From: Tannerella sp.
GTDB taxonomy: Bacteria; Bacteroidota; Bacteroidia; Bacteroidales; Tannerellaceae
Assembly: GCA_031259505.1 (NCBI GenBank)
Contig: JAIRLL010000279.1
Span: 1-7,103, forward strand
Direction: 5' to 3'
DNA: 7,103 nucleotides
Shown here: positions 1 through 5,255 of the stretch, in pieces
How positions within the stretch are numbered: the stretch's first letter is position 1
Layout: every line of letters begins with the position of its first letter
Position numbers and translations under genes: made by a program
Notes under the pieces: model-generated
The model's database searches: none
What the model was told of the DNA's origin: nothing
Seen by the model: the letters and a program-made list of their open reading frames with translations, nothing else

Positions 1-426
1 CATCTGCGTCTGCTGGCCGGCAAGTTCGACGCCGAAGGCTGGCGCTACGCCATGCTCACGGGCGAAATGACAGGCCGTGAACGCGAGGAAGCCATCCACC
101 GTTTCTCGGACAGCGCGCAGCAGGTGCACTGTTTCTTCATCTCCCTCAAGGCAGGCGGTATCGGGCTGAACCTGACGGCGGCAGACTATGTGTTCATCGT
201 CGACCCGTGGTGGAATCCGGCGGCCGAACTGCAGGCGCTGAGCCGTGCGCACCGCATCGGACAGGACAAACCCGTCATCGCCTACCGCTTCATCTCGACC
301 GATACCGTCGAGGAAAAAATACAGCAGCTGCAAAAATCAAAGATCGATCTCGCCGAAACGTTTATCAACAGCAACAATCCGCTCACGCAGTCCGGCTGGG
401 AAGAAATCGTGTCGCTGCTCTCCTGA
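1..426 (+). CDS. SNF2-family helicase, C-terminal end (partial)
   Basis: This is the last 141 residues of a Swi2/Snf2-type DEAD/DEAH-box ATPase; the start lies outside the window and the frame is open from base 1. The visible part is the second RecA-like lobe (helicase C-terminal domain). Motif V reads SLKAGGIGLNLTAAD from about residue 48, followed by VDPWWNP, and motif VI reads QALSRAHRIGQ at about residues 78-88, with the two conserved arginines at about 82 and 85 that contact ATP from the neighbouring lobe. These signatures are diagnostic for Snf2 proteins. A short helical tail (EEKIQQLQKSKIDLAE onward) ends the protein, as is normal for bacterial members. Bacterial Snf2 proteins are thought to remodel protein-DNA or RNA-polymerase complexes using ATP; the exact substrate here is unknown. 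The gene is convergent with the hypothetical gene that follows and has its own terminator. Confidence 0.95.
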   Translation, partial: HLRLLAGKFDAEGWRYAMLTGEMTGREREEAIHRFSDSAQQVHCFFISLKAGGIGLNLTAADYVFIVDPWWNPAAELQALSRAHRIGQDKPVIAYRFISTDTVEEKIQQLQKSKIDLAETFINSNNPLTQSGWEEIVSLLS

Positions 427-447
427 CGGCATAACCGTATGCCGCAC

Positions 448-501
448 ACGGGATATACGGCTGAATAGCCGGATTTTTGAATCCCGAATCCCGTAGTTTT
501 T
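448..501 (+). terminator. Intrinsic terminator of the helicase gene
   Basis: Just after the helicase stop codon, an outer 7-bp stem (ACGGGAT at 448-454 with ATCCCGT at 488-494) is followed by AGTTTTT. Inside it is a tight hairpin, CGGCT (458-462), loop GAAT, AGCCG (467-471), itself followed by GATTTTT. A further hairpin, CGGCAT/ATGCCG at 427-444, touches the stop codon but has no T run. The T runs follow the stems only on the plus strand, so this should stop helicase transcription before the convergent gene. Seen by eye; no folding energy was computed. Confidence 0.6.
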
Positions 502-520
502 GAATCTTTGAATCTTCCGC

Positions 521-1192
521 TCAATTGACGATAAAGGACGCGACGGGACCTTCCGGCCCTTCCTGCCCGCGACGGCTGGTGTAGCGCACATAAAGCCAGG
601 CGCGCTTGACGAAATGTGCGCTGGAAAAGACCACCGTATGACGGCATCTGGACGAAAAACCCGCGAAACGGTACGATTCCCGGTGCGGTTCCGGTTCGTT
701 CACTTCCGTGACGGCCAGATAGAGATTGCTGCCTGCGGCATCGGCGGGTCGCTTTCTTTTGCCCGTAGCAGTGTCGCCGACGATGACATCAAACTGGCAT
801 GCACCGGTGCGCACCACGTTGACCTTTCCCGTAGACTTCGGACTGGATACGGGCGTACGGGCGCTGTCGTGCGGAAAGATGCCGAATATCTCTTTCTCTG
901 CGATGCTGATTGCGTCATTCAGGCGAATCTCGCGGTTCAGAAACACGCGCCACTGTTTTTCGAGCTTCGCACGTGCGACAAATCGCGCGTCACGGTTGGA
1001 TTTGGTAGCCGTATACGGATTTACACACAACGATTCCTGCACCATAAACTCATCAAACAGAGGTTTTATTTTTGCAAGTTCGTCTGGATTTATACCATAT
1101 ACGGTTATGTTCTCTTCTGCCGTATTATATGCAATGCTCATATAATCCGTAAAACTGGTCATACTTCTTGGAATATCAGTTTTTCTTTTCAT
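521..1192 (-). CDS. Conserved hypothetical protein, Bacteroidales type
   Basis: The product is 223 residues from the ATG at 1192; a GTG two codons upstream (1198) is possible but less likely. Function is not known. Residues 1-100 look all-helical (for example NTAEENITVYGINPDELAKI, then a charged stretch with LEKQWRVFLNREIRL), and a low-complexity linker rich in S, P and T sits near 110-120. Residues 120-223 look like a beta-sandwich ending in AWLYVRYTSRRGQEGPEGP. This layout, including a closing segment of the kind 'RY.N..G..GPWS', matches a family of about 200-230-residue Bacteroidetes hypothetical proteins that I recall without a name. The usual tryptophan in that last motif appears to be replaced here (GPEGP). 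There is no signal peptide or membrane segment, so it is probably cytoplasmic. The upstream DNA is AT-rich and then the 21-bp tandem array. The assignment as a real gene is firm; the fibronectin-like fold is inference. Confidence 0.8.
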   Translation of the reverse strand: MKRKTDIPRSMTSFTDYMSIAYNTAEENITVYGINPDELAKIKPLFDEFMVQESLCVNPYTATKSNRDARFVARAKLEKQWRVFLNREIRLNDAISIAEKEIFGIFPHDSARTPVSSPKSTGKVNVVRTGACQFDVIVGDTATGKRKRPADAAGSNLYLAVTEVNEPEPHRESYRFAGFSSRCRHTVVFSSAHFVKRAWLYVRYTSRRGQEGPEGPVASFIVN

Positions 1193-1278
1193 AATCACGC
1201 TTTTTAAATTATTTCTATTATAAATATATTACTCTTAAACTGTTTATTTACATAATAATAACTGACTTCTTTCCGACT

Positions 1279-1677
1279 GTTTACGGTTTTGGGACAACTG
1301 TCCCGTGTTTCGGTGCAACAGTCCCGTATTTTAGTGCAACAGTCCCGTATTTCAGTGCAACAGTCCCGTGTTTCGGTGCAACTGCCCCGTATTTCGGTGT
1401 AACAGTCCCGTGTTTCGGTGCAACTGCCCCTGATTGTAGTGCAATCACTCCGGATTTCCGTGCAACTGTCCCGGATTTCAGGATAACTGTACCGTATTTC
1501 AGTACAACAGTCCTGTGTTTTCGTGCAACTGCTCCGGATTCCGGTGCAGTTATTCCGTATTTTTGTATAACTGTTATGCATTTCGGTGTAATTGTTGCGT
1601 ATTCCGGAATAACTGTTTTGAATTTCCGTGTAACCGTTCCGAGTTTACATATAACCGTTCTGGATTTATATATGGTC
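1279..1677. repeat. Tandem array of 19 units of 21 bp
   Basis: Units follow each other every 21 bases without a single insertion or deletion (1279, 1300, 1321, 1342 and so on to 1657). Read on the plus strand a typical unit starts GTCCCGTATTT and ends GTGCAACT. Units at 1300-1425 are almost identical, and units become steadily more different toward 1677, which suggests recent duplication at the low-coordinate end. The most constant columns are the two Ts at unit positions 9-10 (no change in 18 units), the G at 6 and the A at 18. The unit has no stop codon in several frames, so long open frames with seven-residue repeats arise automatically on both strands. The array lies upstream of the hypothetical gene at 521-1192, transcribed toward it from the promoter candidate at 1735-1765. 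Confidence 0.95.
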
Positions 1678-1700
1678 ATACTGAAAATAAAACATGTCAA
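1281..1700 (-). CDS. Possible heptapeptide-repeat ORF over the tandem array
   Basis: This open frame of 139 codons spans the 21-bp array and would encode about 18 copies of a seven-residue unit close to T-V-A-P-K-Y/H-G, after a short start, MTCFIFSMTIYKSR. In its favour, a good Bacteroidetes-type promoter candidate lies about 30 bases upstream of the ATG, and the T, V and K positions survive even in decayed units. Against it, differences among the 18 units from 1300 onward, counted by hand, are spread evenly over the three codon positions of this frame (about 30, 32 and 28), so there is no sign of selection on the protein; a second, Cys-rich frame (1204-1581) is equally open; and there is no clear ribosome binding site. 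More likely a by-product of the repeat than a real protein. I know no family for it. Confidence 0.22.
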   Translation of the reverse strand: MTCFIFSMTIYKSRTVICKLGTVTRKFKTVIPEYATITPKCITVIQKYGITAPESGAVARKHRTVVLKYGTVILKSGTVARKSGVIALQSGAVAPKHGTVTPKYGAVAPKHGTVALKYGTVALKYGTVAPKHGTVVPKP

Positions 1701-1734
1701 TCGAAAAATATGGCAGACTGTACTGAATCTGATG

Positions 1735-1765
1735 CAAAGATATATGATTTTTTATTTATGGTAAA
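1735..1765 (-). promoter_or_regulatory. Bacteroidetes-type promoter candidate ahead of the tandem array
   Basis: Read on the minus strand, TTTA (1765-1762), a 19-base spacer and TATCTTTG (1742-1735) match the Bacteroides consensus TTTG / TAnnTTTG, with a perfect -7 element and one mismatch at -33. Transcription would start near 1730, run through the 21-bp array and could reach the hypothetical gene at 1192. The region is AT-rich, which raises the chance of a false match. Confidence 0.4.
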
Positions 1766-1827
1766 AAAAATCAGTCCGGAATAACATATTATCTTCAGAC
1801 CTGAGTTCGGTATAAGAAATAACTTTG

Positions 1828-2043
1828 TATTCACATAATTCCATAATTTTCAGAATTTACAAATCTTCCGGGCTAACGGATTGGGAAAAACGGTTATATA
1901 TGTCCACGAATTACACGAATTTACACGAATTTTCTCATGTCAGTTCGTGTAAATTCGTGTAATTCGTGGACAAACAACAGAGTGACATAATTTTCAGAAT
2001 TAACATATTTGTAAATTCTGAAAATTATGGAATTATGTGAATA
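1828..2043. repeat. Nested palindromic element with 37-bp terminal inverted repeats
   Basis: The ends, 1828-1864 and 2007-2043, are perfect 37-bp inverted repeats; with two mismatches the pairing continues to about 1822 and 2049. Within the element lies a second perfect inverted repeat (1901-1929 with 1944-1972). A third, partial copy of the outer arm (CATAATTTTCAGAATT at 1986-2001, same orientation as the left arm) is also present. The total is 216 bp with no open frame of note. The layout recalls a non-autonomous mobile repeat or a REP/BIME-like intergenic element. I see no clear target-site duplication. It fills most of the gap downstream of the stress-protein gene; apart from this element and the promoter candidate at 1735-1765, nothing else is recognisable between 1701 and 2121. 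Confidence 0.9.
1901..1972. repeat. Perfect 29-bp inverted repeat with 14-base loop
   Basis: The arm at 1901-1929 starts TGTCCACGAATTACACGAA and is matched exactly in reverse complement at 1944-1972; bases 1930-1943 form the loop. Each arm is itself built from three near-copies of CACGAATT spaced 9-10 bases apart. Such an arm would fold into a very stable hairpin in RNA from either strand, or a cruciform in DNA. No T run follows on either side, so it is not a standard terminator, although it could still slow polymerase or protect a 3' end. Confidence 0.92.
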
Positions 2044-2121
2044 GAAATTATGTACCTGACAGTTATTTGCTTCGCGTGCCTGAAGCGGGATCTGCAAGGC
2101 GAAAAAAATCGCTTCAATCCG

Positions 2122-3237
2122 CTAAACCGGAATCACCAGCAGCGGCGTATTGCTGTGAAACAGCATCTTGTGCGCAATGCTCGGATTGAACACGCGCATG
2201 ATGACGCTGCGGCGGTGCGAACTGAAGGCGATGATGTCTATCTGTTCGTCCTGCACGAATTTGTTTATCGCTTCCAGCAAATCGCCGTCGGGCGTAACCG
2301 CAAAGTCGATGGCGAGGTCGGGGTACTGTTTTTTCAGGTATTCTCTGAATCCGGTCAGGCGGATTTCGTTCCACTCGTTACGGCTGGTCGAGATGTTAAA
2401 CAGTATTATCTGAATGTCTTTTATCTCTTTTATCAGTTCCGTCAGCCGGTCGAATGCCACGAGGTCGTCCTGCGTAAACGACGTGCCGAACGCCAGCCGT
2501 CGCATTTTGCCGAGGTCGTTGAACGGAATGTGTTCGGGGATAGCCAGGAGCGGCGCTTTGGTCAGTTCAATCACTTCGCCCGTCACGCTGCCTATCAGGT
2601 CGGCATTTTTCTGCATGTTGCCGCGCGTGCCCATGATAATCATGGCCGGCTGATATTCCTTGATATACGCAATTATTTCTTCTTCGGGCAACCCTTCGCG
2701 AAGCACACAGTCATAATTGACCGGCGGCAGCTTGCCGTCGCTGACTCTCCGGTTAATCAGTCCGCAAAGTTTGCCGATGTCTTCCTTCACTCGACTGTAT
2801 ACGGCATGAATGGATTCGTCTTCAAGGTTTTTGTTGATTTCGTTGTTCAGGTAGGGAAAAACCGACGGGATAAAGGTATTGAAGTAGACGTGCAGCAGCA
2901 TGACTTCCGCGCCTGTCCGGTGGGCATAGTTGAAGCCAAGTTCGCACGCTTTAAGGGAATATTCGGAGAAGTCGACCGGTATCAGTATCGTCTTCTCGCG
3001 GTGTGTCTGCGTTTCTTCCACGCTGCTGTCGTCCTGCCATTTGACGTCATTTATTATCCGCAGGGCGTGCGGTAAATCGCTTTCCTTGATACGCACGCGC
3101 ACTCCGGCCGAAATGACCGGCTGAATCTGATTTACATTATGAATATAGGCGTCGATTCCCTCGGATTCGAGGATGGTTCTCAGTATCTGCGCCTTTTCAT
3201 AGGTGTGTATTGCCAGAGTAATTAATTTTTCTTCCAT
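2122..3237 (-). CDS. Universal stress protein with DUF2007-like N-domain and two Usp domains
   Basis: The product is 371 residues and cytoplasmic, with no signal peptide. Residues 4-65 (LITLAIHTYEKAQILRTILE...) resemble DUF2007, a small domain called putative signal-transducing. Residues 82-234 form the first UspA domain: the beta-1 strand ILIPVDFSE carries the conserved aspartate D89, and G203-T-R-G206, nine residues, G216-S217 is the complete G-2x-G-9x-G-S ATP-binding motif. Residues 244-371 form a second Usp-like domain whose loop (SSHRRSVIMRVFNPSIAHK) lacks those glycines, so it probably does not bind nucleotide. Tandem Usp proteins of this type act in stress survival; the first domain should bind ATP and the second probably serves in pairing. 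The ATG at 3237 is the only start that keeps the whole DUF2007-like domain. It follows the HTH gene by 144 bp and likely has its own promoter. Domain calls are firm; the physiological signal is unknown. Confidence 0.92.
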   Translation of the reverse strand: MEEKLITLAIHTYEKAQILRTILESEGIDAYIHNVNQIQPVISAGVRVRIKESDLPHALRIINDVKWQDDSSVEETQTHREKTILIPVDFSEYSLKACELGFNYAHRTGAEVMLLHVYFNTFIPSVFPYLNNEINKNLEDESIHAVYSRVKEDIGKLCGLINRRVSDGKLPPVNYDCVLREGLPEEEIIAYIKEYQPAMIIMGTRGNMQKNADLIGSVTGEVIELTKAPLLAIPEHIPFNDLGKMRRLAFGTSFTQDDLVAFDRLTELIKEIKDIQIILFNISTSRNEWNEIRLTGFREYLKKQYPDLAIDFAVTPDGDLLEAINKFVQDEQIDIIAFSSHRRSVIMRVFNPSIAHKMLFHSNTPLLVIPV

Positions 3238-3261
3238 AGTTGTAATTTTTTATTTTGTTTT

Positions 3262-3292
3262 TGAACATAACATCCTTTCGCAAACAGGTAAA
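3262..3292 (-). promoter_or_regulatory. Weak promoter candidate for the stress-protein gene
   Basis: On the minus strand TTTA (3292-3289), a 19-base spacer and TATGTTCA (3269-3262) resemble TTTG / TAnnTTTG. The -33 box has one mismatch and the -7 box two. The position, about 25 bases before the ATG, is reasonable, but the match is weak. Confidence 0.2.
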
Positions 3293-3348
3293 GGACAGGT
3301 TTGCTACACGATTTTTTTTCGGGAAACTGCTTTTGCCCGGATTCGGAG

Positions 3349-3377
3349 AAAAACTTACGCCTCGACTGCCGCGGGCG
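3349..3377 (-). terminator. Weak terminator candidate after the HTH gene
   Basis: Directly after the HTH stop codon, CGCC/GGCG (3358-3361 with 3374-3377) can pair around a 12-base GC-rich loop, and on the minus strand TAAG then TTTTT (3353-3349) follows. The stem is only 4 bp, so strength is doubtful. If real it would separate the HTH gene from the stress-protein gene. Confidence 0.25.
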
Positions 3378-3381
3378 CTTT

Positions 3382-3630
3382 TTACTTCTCTTCCAGAATT
3401 TTCAAGGCTCGCTCCAGTATGGAAGTGTCGCTAAGGACAACTATTCCGCCATCGGGGCCGGGTTCGATATGCACCCCGCAACATTTGCCTTCCTTAAAAT
3501 TCTGTCCGCCAAAATAATTCCGAACGGTTTCTACGCTTATTCCCATTTCGTCGGCAATGCAGTGAATCGTACCGTCCGGCAAACTGTCCTTGATTGCTCG
3601 AAGTTCATTGAACGTGATTGTTTTCGTCAT
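3382..3630 (-). CDS. Small HTH DNA-binding protein, Bacteroidales type
   Basis: The product is 82 residues. The N-terminal half, MTKTITFNELRAIKDSLPDG followed by a helix-turn-helix at about residues 20-40 (IADEMGISVETVRNYF), is a classic small DNA-binding unit with the recognition helix ISVETVRNYF. The C-terminal half contains HIEPGPDGGIVVL and a closing helix. Proteins with the same two conserved blocks and length are common in Bacteroidales, annotated only as DNA-binding protein; no target is known to me. A Cys-Cys pair (residues 50-51) sits between the two halves and might be redox- or metal-sensitive, which is speculation. The gene starts 26 bp after the phosphatase stop, but a promoter candidate inside the phosphatase tail suggests independent expression. 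It could be a regulator of the neighbouring bat or stress genes, but nothing in the sequence proves this. Confidence 0.85.
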   Translation of the reverse strand: MTKTITFNELRAIKDSLPDGTIHCIADEMGISVETVRNYFGGQNFKEGKCCGVHIEPGPDGGIVVLSDTSILERALKILEEK

Positions 3631-3656
3631 AACAGATCTGCTTTATTATTAATTAT

Positions 3657-4484
3657 TTAAATCTCCTGTATTCGTGCTTCGAATGTACGCATAAGTTTTG
3701 AACCGGCAAAATTTTCCGTCGAAAAAAAACTTTTTTGCATCCATATTCTACAGTAGTGTTTTACAGCATATTCCCGATTCGGCGTTCCGGCGCGTGCGTT
3801 GTGCAAAATGTTTACATTTATATGGCTGTATATTAGCATGTAACAAACCGTCGTCAAAAGTCCGCAGAGGATTAGCCGTTTTTGAATGGCGGGAAACATG
3901 CCGGACGCGCTTCCTGCCCGTTTGAACCCTTTTGCGCGGACGAACGAATAGAGCTTGTAGCATAAAAATCCGAACAGCGCACCCGCAATCATTCCCGGCA
4001 CGATGTCCGATATGAAATGCACGCCAAGATATATACGCGAATAACACATCATTACAGCCCAGAGGAGAATGCCGGCCGTATACCGCCCGTCGCGCAGCAA
4101 AAGCAGCGTAAACACCGCAAAGCCAAATGCATTGGCTGCATGGCTCGAGATGAAACCGTATTTGCCGCCCCGGTAATTGTATACGGTCTGCACGGCGTCC
4201 ATGAAATCAGGATGCTGCGTAGGCCGTAGCCGCATGAAAAGAGGTTTGCAGACGCCGGATGCAAACTGGTCGCACAGCGTGATGGCAAGCGCAAGAAACA
4301 GTAATATGAGGAGCGACTCTTTCGGATTCTTCCTGTAGAACAGCATGAAAAGAATAAGCGCCGACACCGGTATCCAGACCGCCTTGCCCGAATAAAGCCA
4401 CATGAAACTGTCCCAAAACGGTGTATGTCCGCCATTAAGCCACAAAAATGCGTCCCGCTCGATATCCAGTATGTGCTCCAGCAT
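3657..4484 (-). CDS. PAP2-family membrane phosphatase
   Basis: The product is 275 residues, an integral inner-membrane protein of the type-2 phosphatidic acid phosphatase superfamily. These enzymes remove phosphate from lipid phosphates such as undecaprenyl diphosphate or phosphatidylglycerol phosphate. All three catalytic motifs are visible: K80-x6-R87-P88; FISSH with H115 in place of the usual PSGH; and S149-R150-x3-G154-x-H156-x3-D160. About six hydrophobic helices surround them (roughly 36-50, 56-72, 118-131, 136-148, 161-178, 203-219). The last 55 residues (from about N223) are polar, unusual for the family, and look like translated spacer; the original stop may have been lost. The start at 4484 lies 6 bp after the batE stop, so it is co-transcribed with batD-batE. 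The substrate cannot be told from sequence; undecaprenyl-diphosphate recycling is the likeliest guess. Confidence 0.93.
   Translation of the reverse strand: MLEHILDIERDAFLWLNGGHTPFWDSFMWLYSGKAVWIPVSALILFMLFYRKNPKESLLILLFLALAITLCDQFASGVCKPLFMRLRPTQHPDFMDAVQTVYNYRGGKYGFISSHAANAFGFAVFTLLLLRDGRYTAGILLWAVMMCYSRIYLGVHFISDIVPGMIAGALFGFLCYKLYSFVRAKGFKRAGSASGMFPAIQKRLILCGLLTTVCYMLIYSHINVNILHNARAGTPNREYAVKHYCRIWMQKSFFSTENFAGSKLMRTFEARIQEI
3680..3710 (-). promoter_or_regulatory. Bacteroidetes-type promoter candidate for the HTH gene
   Basis: On the minus strand a perfect TTTG (3710-3707), a 19-base spacer and TACATTCG (3687-3680, one mismatch to TAnnTTTG) lie about 50 bases before the HTH start codon, inside the last codons of the phosphatase gene. 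This would let the HTH gene be expressed apart from the bat operon. Visual match only. Confidence 0.4.
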
Positions 4485-4490
4485 GGCGGG

Positions 4491-5249
4491 TTATATTTTT
4501 TCCAGGTCTTTTTGCCGTATCCACCCGACGTTTCCGTCTTCGAGCTCGATTTCGTTCCATTCGCCGACAGCGCTTTTAATAAACACTTTCGTGCCTTCGT
4601 GCAGGACAAACAGATCGATGCCGCTGTTGTCCGGCGAACTTTTGACGGTCACGGTCGGCGCAAAGACGATGGCGCCATTCCCGCTCTGCAGCGCATGTTT
4701 TTGGTTTCGGGCAAAGACATTTGCCGCAATCACCAGCACGAGCAAAATCATGCCTGTATAAAAACCTGTCTTTTTCAAAGCCATGCGCTTGGGAAAGAAA
4801 TAAAGCGCCAGGCAGCCGACGAACAGCACGAAGCAGGCAAGCCCGATGGCTGCCCACTTATCGACACTGCACATGTTTTGCCCCGAACGAAACCACTCTG
4901 CCAGGAAAAACTCGCCGACCGGTTCGATCCTGTCGGTTGTCCGCAGTTTGGCAATCGCCAGATTATGACGCAAATCCCTGTCGCCCGGATTGATCAGCAA
5001 TGCGCGTTCGTAGTTCAGGATGGCGGATGCAATCTTTCCGGACTTGTAGTAGGCGTTTCCCAGATTGTAGTAAACCGTGGGCGAAGCGCCGTAGGTCTTC
5101 AGGATGTCCTCATACAGTTCGGCAGCCCGGGCATAATCTTCGTTCGTATAGGCCGTTTCAGCCTCCTTGAGTATGGTTTCCTGCGCCGGCAGGCTGCAAG
5201 TCAGCGCCAGCAGGGAGAGCATCAGAAAGAGTCTTTTTATACTATTCAT
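4491..5249 (-). CDS. batE: BatE, TPR/SH3 aerotolerance protein
   Basis: The product is 252 residues from the ATG at 5249; a TTG two codons upstream, directly next to the batD stop, is less likely. Residues 1-22 are a signal peptide ending near PAQ. Two tetratricopeptide repeats follow, at about 27-54 (AYTNEDYARAAELYEDIL) and 57-90 (YYNLGNAYYKSGKIASAI), then membrane helices at about 132-152 and 162-181. A C-terminal SH3-like domain runs from about 190 to 252 (TVTVKSSPDNSG ... GWIRQKDLEKI). This order of domains is that of BatE, the last gene of the Bacteroides aerotolerance operon, where Bat proteins aid survival of air exposure. The TPRs and SH3 domain are expected in the periplasm, though the mechanism is not known. 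It lies 6 bp after batD and 6 bp before the phosphatase gene, so one transcript is expected. Confidence 0.9.
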   Translation of the reverse strand: MNSIKRLFLMLSLLALTCSLPAQETILKEAETAYTNEDYARAAELYEDILKTYGASPTVYYNLGNAYYKSGKIASAILNYERALLINPGDRDLRHNLAIAKLRTTDRIEPVGEFFLAEWFRSGQNMCSVDKWAAIGLACFVLFVGCLALYFFPKRMALKKTGFYTGMILLVLVIAANVFARNQKHALQSGNGAIVFAPTVTVKSSPDNSGIDLFVLHEGTKVFIKSAVGEWNEIELEDGNVGWIRQKDLEKI

Positions 5250-5255
5250 AATCAA

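Noticed and set aside
614..1207. Open frame of 197 codons on the plus strand
   Set aside because: Antisense to the conserved hypothetical gene at 521-1192, whose minus-strand product matches a family layout I recognise.
1193..1280. Promoter directly upstream of the hypothetical gene
   Set aside because: TATATTTA resembles the -7 box, but no TTTG-like element is found at the right spacing, and the stretch is so AT-rich that such matches are expected by chance.
1204..1581. Cys-rich heptapeptide open frame on the minus strand (TEIRDCC-type repeats)
   Set aside because: Open only because the 21-bp unit lacks a stop in this frame; it begins in the middle of the array with no promoter or ribosome binding site of its own and shows no selection on codon positions.
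1279..1677. CRISPR array
   Set aside because: The 21-bp units are directly abutting with no unique spacers, and no cas gene is present.
2066..2090. GCTTC/GAAGC hairpin downstream of the stress-protein gene as a terminator
   Set aside because: The stem is only 5 bp and no T run follows it on the minus strand.
2050..3075. Open frame of 341 codons on the plus strand
   Set aside because: It lies opposite the well-supported stress-protein gene, and its protein has no recognisable motif; a shadow of the codon pattern of that gene.
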